Below, in pieces: positions 1 to 7,763 of a DNA stretch of 64,000 nucleotides. The notes under the pieces were generated by a model. It saw nothing but the letters and a program-made list of their open reading frames with translations, was not told the DNA's origin and ran no database searches. The position numbers and the translations under genes are program-made. The stretch is from Bradyrhizobium sp. SZCCT0153. GTDB taxonomy: Bacteria; Pseudomonadota; Alphaproteobacteria; Rhizobiales; Xanthobacteraceae. The stretch's first letter is position 1, and each line of letters starts with the position of its first letter. Where the stretch lies: contig NZ_JAFCKS010000002.1 of assembly GCF_018129995.1 (NCBI RefSeq), positions 682,001 to 746,000 on the forward strand, given 5' to 3'.

Positions 1-463
1 CGCCGCCGTCAGCGCCGACCAGCGCTCCTCCGCGGTGCTGCACAGGCGCTTTCCGTTGCCCGAGACGCGCGACCGCGCCGAGCACGTGATGGAGCTGCTT
101 GGGCTCGCGGGAAAACGCAATCGCACCGCCGCGACGCTCTCGCATGGCGATCAAAAGCTCCTCGACATCGCGCTGGCACTGGTGCTCGAACCGAAAGTGC
201 TGCTGCTGGACGAGCCGACCGCGGGCATGGGTCCGGAAGAACGCTGGCGCATGATCGACAAGGTGCGCGAGCTCTGGGAGACGCAAAAGATCACCGTCGT
301 CTTCATCGAGCACGACATGGACATCGTGTTCAAGATCGCGCCGAAGATCGTCGTGCTCTGTTACGGCCGCATTCTCGCGATCGGCACGCCCGACGAGATC
401 CGCAACGACAGCGCGGTGATCGAGGCCTATCTCGGCACTGAACATGCGGGAGCCGCCGCATGA
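1..463 (+). CDS. ABC transporter ATP-binding protein, LivG/UrtD type (5' end outside window)
   Basis: The reading frame is open from base 2, so the N-terminal part, including Walker A, lies upstream of the window. The visible 153 or so residues hold the second half of an ABC ATPase: a signature written LSHGDQ instead of LSGGQ, Walker B VLLLDEPTAGMG, and the H-loop in IEHDMD. The LSHG signature is usual in the LivG/UrtD branch of the branched-chain amino-acid and urea importers. The stop overlaps the next gene's start by four bases (ATGA at 460-463), which indicates translational coupling with its partner ATPase. It would sit on the cytoplasmic face, powering two permeases that must be encoded upstream. 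The substrate (amino acid, urea or aromatic acid) cannot be read from this fragment. Confidence 0.9.
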   Translation, partial: AAVSADQRSSAVLHRRFPLPETRDRAEHVMELLGLAGKRNRTAATLSHGDQKLLDIALALVLEPKVLLLDEPTAGMGPEERWRMIDKVRELWETQKITVVFIEHDMDIVFKIAPKIVVLCYGRILAIGTPDEIRNDSAVIEAYLGTEHAGAAA

Positions 464-1173
464 GTGCCGTAGTCATCGAAGTCGCCGATCTCGACGTCTA
501 TTATGGCACCAGTCAGATCCTGTTCGGCGTCGCTCTCTCCGTGCGGAAGGGCGAAACCATGGCGCTGCTCGGGCGCAACGGCGCCGGCAAATCGACGACG
601 ATGAAAGCGATCATGGGCCTGGCGCCGCCGCGGCGGGGCAGGGTCAGCCTGCGCGGTGCGGTGATCTCCGGCCAGAAGCCGCACCACATCGCGCGCGCCG
701 GTCTCGGCTTCGTCCCGGAGGACCGCCAGATCTTCCCGGAGCACACCGTCGAGGACAATCTCGTCATCGGTCGTAAAAAGGGCCCGGAAGGCCAGGACGA
801 ATGGCCGATCAAGCGCATCTATGAAGTCTTCCCGCTGCTGGAGCCGCTGCGCCAACGCATCGCCGGACGCCTGTCGGGCGGCGAGCAGCAGATGCTCGCG
901 ATCGCGCGCACGCTGATGGGCAATCCGGCGCTGCTGCTGCTCGACGAGCCGAGCGAGGGCCTCGCGCCCATCATCGTGCAGCGGATCGGCGAGCTGCTGC
1001 GGCAGCTTCGCCAGCTCGGTTCGACCGTGCTGATCGCCGAGCAGAACATGCATTTCTGCCTGGGGCTTGCGAGCCATGCCACGGTCATCGACAAGGGCCA
1101 GATCGTCTATGCCGCCGGTATCGACGAGCTGAAGGCCAATGACGCCATCCGCCGCCGCTACCTGGCACTTTAG
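460..1173 (+). CDS. livF: ABC transporter ATP-binding protein LivF type
   Basis: A 237-residue ATPase of normal LivF length. Walker A is GRNGAGKST near residue 40, the signature is LSGGEQQ near 143, and Walker B is LLLLDEPSEGLAP. The family pairs with LivG to energise uptake of branched-chain amino acids, urea or related small organic solutes. The start overlaps the LivG-type stop by four bases and this is the last gene of the operon. A hairpin with an 8-bp stem lies about 50 bases after the stop. Family assignment is firm; the solute is not determinable here. Confidence 0.93.
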   Translation: MSAVVIEVADLDVYYGTSQILFGVALSVRKGETMALLGRNGAGKSTTMKAIMGLAPPRRGRVSLRGAVISGQKPHHIARAGLGFVPEDRQIFPEHTVEDNLVIGRKKGPEGQDEWPIKRIYEVFPLLEPLRQRIAGRLSGGEQQMLAIARTLMGNPALLLLDEPSEGLAPIIVQRIGELLRQLRQLGSTVLIAEQNMHFCLGLASHATVIDKGQIVYAAGIDELKANDAIRRRYLAL

Positions 1174-1220
1174 CCGGGGAGCTCCCGGTGCCCAAATAGG
1201 GTTGAAGAAGAAAACCATTG

Positions 1221-1239
1221 CCGCAGGACCTTCCTGCGG
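1221..1239 (+). terminator. Possible terminator hairpin of the liv-type operon
   Basis: CCGCAGGA and TCCTGCGG form an 8-bp stem around a 3-base loop 48 bases after the livF-like stop. No clear T-run follows, so it may only be an mRNA 3'-end stabiliser. Confidence 0.4.
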
Positions 1240-1339
1240 AAGGAGTTTCCCTTCCCCGGGGTAAAAACGCCAATCGCTTCCATTGCTGTTTTGGGCCGAA
1301 ACAACGACATTCCTGTCAGAAATTGATGGATCGACTGCC

Positions 1340-1558
1340 ATGGAACGCACTGGATTTGAGCCCTTCGGCGAGCAGCTGGTGTCCGCAACGGACACCCAGC
1401 CGCGGTCGCGTGCGTCGAAGCTCCTGCTGCGTGCCGGCACGGGCCTGTTCTGGTCGCTGGTGGCGGGCATCGTGCTCGCGCGTGCAGCCTTCTTCGAGCC
1501 CGGTGTCTATGACGGCTTCAGCCGCGTCGCTTCGCTCGCCAAGAGCTTGATCTTCTGA
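1340..1558 (+). CDS. Small hypothetical membrane protein
   Basis: A 72-residue protein starting MERTGFEPFGEQL. An upstream in-frame ATG at 1283 would add 19 residues. I prefer 1340 because the preceding residues look like untranslated leader. A polar N-terminal half of about 30 residues is followed by one hydrophobic segment (roughly residues 31-51, LLLRAGTGLFWSLVAGIVLA) and a short C-terminal tail. I recognise no family. It stands alone between the liv-type operon and the YeiH exporter, in the same direction as both, so it could be co-transcribed with yeiH, which starts 112 bases later. Confidence 0.55.
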   Translation: MERTGFEPFGEQLVSATDTQPRSRASKLLLRAGTGLFWSLVAGIVLARAAFFEPGVYDGFSRVASLAKSLIF

Positions 1559-1669
1559 TCCCGTTTATTCCGGGCTGGGGACAGAACTTCCCTCGACCCT
1601 GATATGTCGAAAACTTATTTCCCAATCGAGCGTCGCTGCGTATAAATCTTTCTCTTCTGGGAGAGATTT

Positions 1670-2728
1670 GTGTCGCAGAATCAAGCATCCAGCCCGGCCG
1701 ACGCCAAGCCGGCCACTGCCGTAAGCCGCATTGTCGCGCTGATTCCCGGCATCCTTCTCTGCATTGCCGTGGCCGGCATCTCGGCCCTGCTCGAGCGGGC
1801 CGAACTGGGCGTGTTCGAGCATCCCTATGTCGAGGCGCTGGTGATGGCGATTCTGCTCGGCATGGCGCTGCGCAGCTTCTGGAAGCCCGCGCCGCGCTGG
1901 CAGGCGGGCATCGCCTTCAGTGCCAAGCAGCTGCTCGAAGTCGCGGTCATGCTGCTCGGGGCCTCCATCAGCTTTGCCGCCATCGCGGCCTCCGGCGTCG
2001 CGCTCCTCCTGTCGATCGCGGCCGTCGTGGTGATCGCGCTCTCCGTCTCCTTCGGCATCGGCCGCGTACTCGGCCTGTCGACGCGGCTGTCGATCCTGAT
2101 CGCCTGCGGCAATTCGATCTGCGGCAATTCCGCGATCGCGGCTGTGGCGCCGATCATCGGCGCCAACAACGACGAGATCGCATCGTCGATCTCCTTCACC
2201 GCCATTCTCGGCGTGATGATGGTGCTGGGCCTGCCGCTGCTGATTCCGCTGCTGCACCTCACGGCCACGCAATACGGCATCCTCGCGGGCCTCACCGTCT
2301 ATGCCGTGCCGCAGGTGCTGGCGGCGACGGTGCCGGCGGGGCTGGTCTCGACGCAGATCGGTACGCTCGTGAAACTGATGCGGGTGCTGATGCTGGGGCC
2401 GGTCGTCGTCGGCCTGTCGCTCGCCGCCTCGCGCTGGCAGAGCGGCGCCAAGAAGACCAATGTCGGCTTCTTCCGCCTCGTCCCCTGGTTCATCCTCGGC
2501 TTCCTCGCGCTCGCGACGTTGCGCTCGCTGGAGATCGTGCCGGGCACCGTGGTCGGGCCGGTGACGAAGATCACGAGCTTCCTCACGGTGGTGTCGATGG
2601 CGGCGCTGGGCTTGGGTGTCGACGTCCGCGTGCTGGCCAATGTCGGGGGCAGGGTGACGGCGGCCGTGACGCTGTCGCTGATGCTGCTGCTCGGCATCAG
2701 CATCGCGCTGGTGCATTGGTTCAAGTGA
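1670..2728 (+). CDS. yeiH: YeiH-family putative sulfate exporter
   Basis: A 352-residue multi-spanning inner-membrane protein starting at GTG. About ten hydrophobic segments run through its length. The conserved family signature is visible as CGNSICGNSAIAAVAP near residues 145-160, followed by a glycine-rich NNDEIASSISFTAILG segment. YeiH (UPF0324) proteins are annotated as putative sulfate exporters and are often regulated by LysR proteins. No regulator is adjacent here. The upstream 110 bases contain no motif I can name. It converges with the minus-strand ABC operon ending at 2833. Confidence 0.88.
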   Translation: MSQNQASSPADAKPATAVSRIVALIPGILLCIAVAGISALLERAELGVFEHPYVEALVMAILLGMALRSFWKPAPRWQAGIAFSAKQLLEVAVMLLGASISFAAIAASGVALLLSIAAVVVIALSVSFGIGRVLGLSTRLSILIACGNSICGNSAIAAVAPIIGANNDEIASSISFTAILGVMMVLGLPLLIPLLHLTATQYGILAGLTVYAVPQVLAATVPAGLVSTQIGTLVKLMRVLMLGPVVVGLSLAASRWQSGAKKTNVGFFRLVPWFILGFLALATLRSLEIVPGTVVGPVTKITSFLTVVSMAALGLGVDVRVLANVGGRVTAAVTLSLMLLLGISIALVHWFK

Positions 2729-2832
2729 GAATAATCGCGCGGCGATGGCAGTGCACCCGCTCCTCTTGTGGGAGAGAGTGGCTCGCCGCGTAGCGGCGAG
2801 ACGGGAAGGCAGCGTGCAAGCGTCGAGATGAA
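2729..2832. repeat. Convergent intergenic spacer with a dispersed repeat fragment
   Basis: The spacer between two convergent genes carries 'ctcctcttgtgggagagagtg' and a palindromic stretch 'tcgccgcgtagcggcga' (about 2783-2800). It resembles the repeats seen at 12920, 22795, 27527 and 43275. The hairpin could end transcription from either side. Confidence 0.5.
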
Positions 2833-3705
2833 TCAGATCACATCCGCGAGCGAATGCCCGTGCAGCTCGATGTTGAGCCCCTGCAGGCCCATGTCGCTGA
2901 TCTCACCGCCCATCGCCTTCAGGCTTTCCTCGCGGATCAGCGACATCAGCCCGCGGCGGAGCGCCAGGAATTCCGAGGACATCATCATCGATTGCTGCCG
3001 CGGCCGCTCCAGCGGGATCGGGATTTCCGCCTTGATCGAGCCCGGACGTGCGGTCATGCAGTAGACGCGGTCGGACAGGAAGATCGCCTCGTCGATGTCG
3101 TGGGTGACGAACAGCACCGAGATCTTCAGGCGCTGCCACATGTTGGTGAGGATCTGCTGCATGATGACGCGGGTCTGCGCGTCGAGCGCGCCGAAGGGCT
3201 CGTCCAGCAGCAGCACTTTCGGCCCCGTCGCGAGCGCGCGGACGATGCCGACGCGCTGCTTCATGCCGCCGGAGAGCTTTTCCGGATAATGCTTCTCGAA
3301 GGCCTCGAGACCCGCGAGCCCGAGCAGCGTGCGGGCGGCGCGCTCGCGCTGCGAGCGCGCCATGCCGCGCATCTTCAGGCCGAACTCGACGTTCTCCCGC
3401 ACGGTCTTCCAGGGAAACAGCGAATATTGCTGGAACACCATGCCGCGCTCGGCGCTGGGGCCGTTCACGCGCTCACCGTCGACGGTGACCACGCCGGTGG
3501 TCGGCTTGAGGAAGCCCGCGACCGCGTTGAGCAGCGTCGACTTTCCGCAGCCGGACGGGCCGACGATCGAGACGAACTCGCCGGGCTTCACGTGAATCTG
3601 CGTATCGGTGACGGCCTCGACCGGTCCCTCGATGCTCTCGTAGCTGAGCGAGAAGTTTCTGACCTCGATATGACCCTGCGGTGCTTTGGTCGGGATTTCG
3701 TTCAT
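2833..3705 (-). CDS. ABC transporter ATP-binding protein, nitrate/sulfonate/taurine type
   Basis: A 290-residue ATPase of the SsuB/TauB/NrtD class. Walker A is GPSGCGKST near residue 50, the Q-loop is VFQQYSLFPWKTV, the signature is LSGGMKQR, and Walker B is VLLLDEPFGALD, with VTHDIDEA as H-loop. The C-terminal extension of about 40 residues (EIPIPLERPRQQ onward) is usual for this class. The start ATG overlaps the permease stop by four bases (ATGA), so this is the last gene of a binding protein-permease-ATPase operon. A longer frame running to 4113 exists but only reads out of phase through the permease gene. It would energise import of the same small anion or organosulfur compound as the two genes before it. 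Confidence 0.92.
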   Translation of the reverse strand: MNEIPTKAPQGHIEVRNFSLSYESIEGPVEAVTDTQIHVKPGEFVSIVGPSGCGKSTLLNAVAGFLKPTTGVVTVDGERVNGPSAERGMVFQQYSLFPWKTVRENVEFGLKMRGMARSQRERAARTLLGLAGLEAFEKHYPEKLSGGMKQRVGIVRALATGPKVLLLDEPFGALDAQTRVIMQQILTNMWQRLKISVLFVTHDIDEAIFLSDRVYCMTARPGSIKAEIPIPLERPRQQSMMMSSEFLALRRGLMSLIREESLKAMGGEISDMGLQGLNIELHGHSLADVI

Positions 3706-4610
3706 TTCAGCCTCCACGGCATCACCAATCGTCCGGCGCCCCGGATCAACATGCTCGATCCGAGGCCGAGCACGCCGATCGCGATCATGCCGAGCGCGAT
3801 GTCGGCGTACTGGACCAGCGAATAGGCCTCCCACGTGAAATAGCCGATGCCGTACTGCCCCGAGATCATCTCGGCGGCGATCAGCGACACCCAGGCCACG
3901 CCCATGCCGACGGTCAGGCCGGTGAAGATGTGCGGGAGCGACGCCGGAAAATACACCTCGCGGAAGATCGAGCGTTCGCGTGCGCCGAGACATTGCGCCG
4001 CGCGCACCAGCACCGGGTCGACGAGCGACATGCCGTGCAGCGTGTTGACCAGGATCGGGAAGAACGAGCCGAGGAACGTGATGTAGACGATGCTCTGCTC
4101 GTTGGTCGGCCACAGCATGATCGCCATCGGCACCCAGGCGATCGCAGGGATCGGCCGCAGCACCTCCGCAACGGGGAAGATGATCTCATGCGCCAGCTTG
4201 AAGCGTCCCATGATCAGGCCGAGCGGTACGCCGACGATCGCCGCGAGGGAGAAGCCGATGAAGATGCGCCGGCAGCTCAGCACGATGTGCATCAGGAATT
4301 TGGGATCGTGGATCGCCTTGGTGAAGCTCGCATAGACCGCGAGCGGCGAGGGCACGTTGGTAAAACGCACGAAGAACACGACGCGGTAGGTCGTGAGCAG
4401 GTGCCAGACCAGCAGGAAGGCGGCGAGCGAGACGATGCCGATCGCGATCGCGCGCAGCCCGTCCCGGTTGAGCCGGTACCAGCGCAGCGCGAGCGTGCTG
4501 AAGGAGGGCGGTGCCACGGGTGGAGTGGTGGCGGGCACGGAGGTCGTTTCCGCGATTGCACTTGCCGACATGCTGTCCTCGGTTTGTCTGAGGAGGGCGG
4601 GACTGCTCAC
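3702..4610 (-). CDS. ABC transporter permease, SsuC/TauC/NrtB family
   Basis: A 302-residue inner-membrane permease. A polar N-terminal tail of about 50 residues is followed by some six membrane segments and the EAA loop (LVRAAQCLGARERSIFREV) that docks the ATPase. The start is taken as GTG at 4610 because it overlaps the binding-protein stop by four bases (GTGA). An internal ATG at 4571 (MSASAI) is a reasonable alternative. The family imports nitrate, sulfonates, taurine, bicarbonate, thiamine precursors and similar small solutes. Which one applies here is unknown. Confidence 0.9.
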   Translation of the reverse strand: MSSPALLRQTEDSMSASAIAETTSVPATTPPVAPPSFSTLALRWYRLNRDGLRAIAIGIVSLAAFLLVWHLLTTYRVVFFVRFTNVPSPLAVYASFTKAIHDPKFLMHIVLSCRRIFIGFSLAAIVGVPLGLIMGRFKLAHEIIFPVAEVLRPIPAIAWVPMAIMLWPTNEQSIVYITFLGSFFPILVNTLHGMSLVDPVLVRAAQCLGARERSIFREVYFPASLPHIFTGLTVGMGVAWVSLIAAEMISGQYGIGYFTWEAYSLVQYADIALGMIAIGVLGLGSSMLIRGAGRLVMPWRLK

Positions 4611-6040
4611 GTCTTGCCTCCGCCGACCGCCGCCTTCACCGCGTCGTCGAAGCCCAGCACCTTGCCGCTGATCTTGGCGGCGTAGGCTTCGGCGTCCTTC
4701 TTGAGCAGGAACGGGGCGACCTCGCCATTTCCGACCGCAAAGAACGCCTGGTTGGCGAACAGCTTGATGCCGCGTGTGCCGTCGAAGACGTAGGCGACAT
4801 TGATCTTCTTGCCCTTGGCCTTGAAGTCGGCATAGGCGCCGAGCGTGCAGGCGGCCGACGAGAACGGCAGGATTCCGGCGTCGTCGACCCAGACCTCGCC
4901 GGCCTTGCGCGGATCGGTGATCGGCTTCTTGCAGAAGGAATCCTCGCCGGAAATCTCATAGTTCTTCGTGCTCGCAAGCTGTGCGTCATAGTCGAGCTTC
5001 ATCTCGGCAAAGGCCTTGCGGATGTAGCTGTCGTCGACCCATTTTTTCGGATCGAACTCCTTCATGCGGCCGAGGTTTTGCAGCACCTTGACGTCGGCCG
5101 TGGCGGCGTCGATCAGCGCCGGCTTGATCGTGGGATCCGTGGTCATGTTGCCGCCGGGACCTAAGAAGATGTAGACGACCTCCTTGTTGATGCCGGTCCA
5201 TTCCTGGATTTTCTCGGCGGCGAGCTTGGGATCGTCGCGCAGCCACTGATTGGCGGCGATCAGCGCCTTGAAGTAGGCGACGACGACTTCAGGATATTTC
5301 TCGGCGAAGTCCGTACGGGCCACGATGCCGTGAAAGGTCGGCAAATTGGTCTCGACACCGTCGAAGATCTTTCGCGCAAAGCCCCGGAACGGCAGCAGCT
5401 CGGCGAAGGGGACGAAGTCGGCATGCGCGTCGATCTTCTTCTCCTGGAGGTTGGTCGAGCCGACCTCCGGGCTCTGGCTGACGAGCTGGAAGAAATCCGA
5501 CCCGTAGCCGCGGTCCTGCATCGCTTTGAGCACCATGCCGTGCGCGGCGGAGCCGAACGGTACGCTGACGAGCTTGCCCTTGAGGTCGGCGAGATCGTAG
5601 TAGGGCGAATCCTTGTGAACGACGATGCCGTTGCCGGAGCCGGACAGGCTGTAGGCGGCGATGCCGATCAGCCGGCTCTTGCTCTCGGGATTGCTGTCGA
5701 AGGTGAAGCCGTTCACGATCAGCGGGTAGTCGCCCATCATGCCGATCTGCAGCTTGTTCGCCATCATCGCGTTGGTGACGGGCGGGCCGGAGGTGAAATT
5801 CTGCCATTCGATCTCGAATTTGATGTTGGCGTATTTGCCGTCTTTCGGCAGGTATTTTTCGAGGAGATGCAATTGGCGGATGACGGCGCCGGCCGTGACC
5901 GTGTTCGTCGTCGTGTCCTGTATTCCGATGCCGAGCGTGACGGTTTCCGCCGAGGCCGGCGGCGCGAGAAGAAGCGCCAGCGACGTCACCGACATCGCGA
6001 TCGAGAGCGTGGGAAGATGGCGGACCATTCTCATCCTCAT
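4607..6040 (-). CDS. ABC transporter substrate-binding protein (NMT1/NrtA type) with NosL-like C-terminal domain
   Basis: A 477-residue exported protein. A signal peptide (basic MRMRMVRHLP start, hydrophobic core, PPASAET cleavage region near residue 32) precedes a TauA/SsuA/NrtA-type periplasmic-binding domain to about residue 340 (MMANKLQIGMMGDYPLIVNG and the following DLKGKLVSVPFGSAAHG loop are typical). The usual length is about 320-350 residues. The extra 110 residues, 368-477, read like the copper-binding accessory protein NosL: ACTLGAYADFKAKGKK, then VAYVFDGTRGIKLFANQAFFAVGN, then APFLLKKDAEAYAAKISGK and VLGFDDAV. Two cysteines (CKKP at 370 and AACTL near 398) lie in this part. I infer it binds the importer's solute and possibly a metal. 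Its upstream region carries the CAACTAAT motif shared with the redox genes. Confidence 0.85.
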   Translation of the reverse strand: MRMRMVRHLPTLSIAMSVTSLALLLAPPASAETVTLGIGIQDTTTNTVTAGAVIRQLHLLEKYLPKDGKYANIKFEIEWQNFTSGPPVTNAMMANKLQIGMMGDYPLIVNGFTFDSNPESKSRLIGIAAYSLSGSGNGIVVHKDSPYYDLADLKGKLVSVPFGSAAHGMVLKAMQDRGYGSDFFQLVSQSPEVGSTNLQEKKIDAHADFVPFAELLPFRGFARKIFDGVETNLPTFHGIVARTDFAEKYPEVVVAYFKALIAANQWLRDDPKLAAEKIQEWTGINKEVVYIFLGPGGNMTTDPTIKPALIDAATADVKVLQNLGRMKEFDPKKWVDDSYIRKAFAEMKLDYDAQLASTKNYEISGEDSFCKKPITDPRKAGEVWVDDAGILPFSSAACTLGAYADFKAKGKKINVAYVFDGTRGIKLFANQAFFAVGNGEVAPFLLKKDAEAYAAKISGKVLGFDDAVKAAVGGGKT

Positions 6041-6110
6041 TCGGTTGGATGTGCTGTGGTTGCCATGATTGGGTGAGGGCGAGAGCAGGGCAAATCCGGA
6101 ATGTCCGCCG

Positions 6111-6128
6111 CAGTCGATTAGTTGCCGG
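6111..6128 (-). promoter_or_regulatory. CAACTAAT-type motif upstream of the binding-protein gene
   Basis: On the minus strand the bases read CCGGCAACTAATCGACTG, about 75-85 bases before the start of the substrate-binding protein gene. The same core occurs before three other genes of this cluster (7585-7604, 7674-7687, 8552-8578). The site is therefore a candidate operator for the neighbouring Crp/Fnr-type regulator. Confidence 0.5.
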
Positions 6129-6208
6129 GAAAAGCTGATTGCATACTCCTTGGGCAGTCCTGCACTATAAAGCCGCTTGCCTGTGCATCGACCCTGATCG
6201 CGGCCGCT

Positions 6209-6985
6209 TTAATCGGCCGCCTGGCCGCGCATCTCCTCGAGCACGTCGGTCCGGCAGACCACGATCTGCGACCGCTTGGTCACGACGATTCCCTTTTCCT
6301 GCATGCGCTTCAGGCTGATCGTGACCCATTGCCGGGTCGCGCCGACCATGTGAGCGATGTCGGCATGGGTGAAGGCCGCCGCGATCACCCGGCCGTCGGC
6401 GTCCTCGACGCCGTAGAGGTCGACCAGATGCAGAAGCAGATGTGCGAGGCGCTGCGTGATCGAGCGTGTTCCCAGCATCTGGGCCAGCGCCGAATAGCAC
6501 TTGCCCTTGAAAGTAAGCCCTTCGATCAGGCCGATGGCCAGATTCGGGATATCCACGGCAAGCGCCCGCAGCTCTTTTCCGGGCAGGTGCACGACGCTGC
6601 AATTGCTGGATGCAACGCCGGACCATTGGTGTACGGTGCCTTCGAATACCTCGGGCCCACCGACGAAATTGCCGACATGCCAGTAGGCCAGCGTGATCTC
6701 GCGGCCGAGCGGGGAGGTGTAGAACACCCGGATACGGCCGCTCTCGATCAGCCAGATACCGTCATGCCTGCCGCCTTGGCTGAACAGCGTCTGGCCGCGG
6801 TTGAGCACCTTGCGGCGGCCCTGCTTCAGCACCAGCTCCCGCTCGCGCTGAGTGAGCTTGTCCATCAGCGCCGGCGGTCCACCGATCCATTGCTGGTTTT
6901 CGGTGAGCAACAGCGAGGAGCTGCCGGCAGGCCGGACCGTTGCGGGAACCGTCCCGCGAACCACATTGGCCGCCTGCAACATCAT
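6209..6985 (-). CDS. Crp/Fnr-family transcriptional regulator
   Basis: A 258-residue protein with an N-terminal cyclic-nucleotide-binding-type beta-barrel (about 45-160: RGQTLFSQGGRHDGIWLIES, then GREITLAYWHVGNFVGG), a dimerisation helix, and a C-terminal winged helix (about 195-250). The helix-turn-helix is FTHADIAHMVGATRQWVTIS. It lacks the N-terminal cysteine cluster of oxygen-sensing FNR; its few cysteines are scattered. The recognition helix has TRQWVT where CRP has SRETVG and FNR has TVETIS, so the usual E/R contacts are missing and the operator should differ from TGTGA or TTGAT. It lies between the importer genes and the DUF971 gene on the same strand, and is the natural candidate to control this cluster. 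The effector is unknown. Confidence 0.88.
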   Translation of the reverse strand: MMLQAANVVRGTVPATVRPAGSSSLLLTENQQWIGGPPALMDKLTQRERELVLKQGRRKVLNRGQTLFSQGGRHDGIWLIESGRIRVFYTSPLGREITLAYWHVGNFVGGPEVFEGTVHQWSGVASSNCSVVHLPGKELRALAVDIPNLAIGLIEGLTFKGKCYSALAQMLGTRSITQRLAHLLLHLVDLYGVEDADGRVIAAAFTHADIAHMVGATRQWVTISLKRMQEKGIVVTKRSQIVVCRTDVLEEMRGQAAD

Positions 6986-7237
6986 CTGCCTCCGGAACGT
7001 TCAAATCGTTCTAAAGACGAGCAATGTCCGTGCCAATCACTCCACTGTCATCGCCCGCGAAGGCGGACGATCCAGTATTCCAGGGATTGCAATGGGATAC
7101 GGAGAAGCTGCGGCGTACCGGATTCCCCGCTTGCAGACTATGCTGGAGCTTCGGCGCCCCTGGACTTCAGCCCCGGCGAAGCCTTGGCGTAGCCGGGTCG
7201 CAGGGAATGCCTGCGGAGTTGGTGACGTGGTTTGGAC
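6986..7237. repeat. Intergenic stretch with dispersed repeat remnant
   Basis: This 252-base gap holds no convincing gene. From about 7045 to 7200 it carries 'tcatcgcccgcgaaggcggacgatccagta...' followed by a second arm rich in 'ccccggcgaagccttggcg'. I recognise this as the kind of short repeat scattered between Bradyrhizobium genes. It separates the DUF971 gene from the regulator gene and may weaken their co-transcription. Short frames through it are repeat-derived. Confidence 0.45.
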
Positions 7238-7540
7238 CTACCGCCCCGCCAGGCTCAGCAGATATGGCTTGGGATAGATCCCCCGGTCGTGCCCATCCGA
7301 AAACGAGATGTTCAGACCGTAACCGAGATCGCCGATCTCGGTGATCGCGATGCCGGGAAACCGATCGGGGAAGCGGCCGTCGAAGCGGGCGCGGGTGCAG
7401 TGGGCGCATTTGCAGGAGAGGCGGAGCTGCTCGGCGGGCAGGCTGAGTGCATCGCCCTCGGTTGTGCGGACGAGGAGCGTCGCGAGATCAGCGCTTGCTT
7501 CATAGTCGGCCACGGTCGGTGCCACCAAGGTCATGGTCAT
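7238..7540 (-). CDS. DUF971 / gamma-butyrobetaine hydroxylase-like N-terminal domain protein
   Basis: A 100-residue protein matching the small domain found at the N-terminus of gamma-butyrobetaine hydroxylase and as stand-alone DUF971 proteins. The typical LRLSCKCAHC stretch carries CxCxxC-type cysteines near residues 43-48, and the C-terminal half has the family hallmark FSDGHDRGIYPKPYL. In known members this fold binds a metal ion. Stand-alone copies are often encoded beside iron-sulfur cluster proteins, although their job is not settled. It starts 223 bases from the divergent ferredoxin reductase gene and has a shared CAAYTARTTG motif 45-60 bases upstream, which links it to the redox genes on the other strand. 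Confidence 0.85.
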   Translation of the reverse strand: MTMTLVAPTVADYEASADLATLLVRTTEGDALSLPAEQLRLSCKCAHCTRARFDGRFPDRFPGIAITEIGDLGYGLNISFSDGHDRGIYPKPYLLSLAGR

Positions 7541-7584
7541 GACGTATCTCCGACCTCTCTTCTACGTTGTCGCTGGCCGGCGCG

Positions 7585-7604
7585 AATAGCAACTAATTGC
7601 CGGC
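7585..7604 (-). promoter_or_regulatory. CAAYTARTTG motif upstream of the DUF971 gene
   Basis: The plus strand reads GCAACTAATTGC at 7589-7600. On the minus strand this is CCGGCAATTAGTTGCTAT, pointing at the DUF971 gene about 50 bases away. The core is a near-perfect inverted repeat (CAA-4-TTG) and continues as TTGCTAT, exactly as at 8559-8571 before the flavoprotein gene. Confidence 0.5.
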
Positions 7605-7673
7605 GCGGAGGCGCGGCGAGGCAGGTCGCCCGACCTTTACTGCTTCCTCTTCGGTCATCGCCCGCGAAATGTG

Positions 7674-7687
7674 AAACTAATCGACCG
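7674..7687 (+). promoter_or_regulatory. AACTAATCGAC motif upstream of the ferredoxin reductase gene
   Basis: AAACTAATCGACCG lies 77-90 bases before the reductase ATG. It matches 11 bases in a row (AACTAATCGAC) with the minus-strand site before the importer's binding-protein gene. Same core and similar distance suggest a common regulator. Confidence 0.5.
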
Positions 7688-7763
7688 GAAATTTCAGTTC
7701 TGCGTTGCCGGAGTCCCGTCTCTCCGAAACCTTGTGCGCCATCGCGACAAGGAGAGACGACGG

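Noticed and set aside
1565..2716. 383-codon minus-strand frame opposite the YeiH gene
   Set aside because: Arg/His/Gln-rich low-complexity antisense product; the plus strand carries a clear membrane protein.
2854..3825. 323-codon plus-strand frame over the ABC ATPase gene
   Set aside because: It is the antisense shadow of a complete ABC ATPase with all motifs.
6985..7020. CRP (TGTGA-N6-TCACA) or FNR (TTGAT-N4-ATCAA) site before the regulator gene
   Set aside because: I found no convincing match in the spacer; 'cgttcaaatcgttct' is too irregular.
7024..7344. Plus-strand frames of about 100 codons around 6852-7344
   Set aside because: They run through a repeat element and antisense to the Crp/Fnr and DUF971 genes; no protein features.
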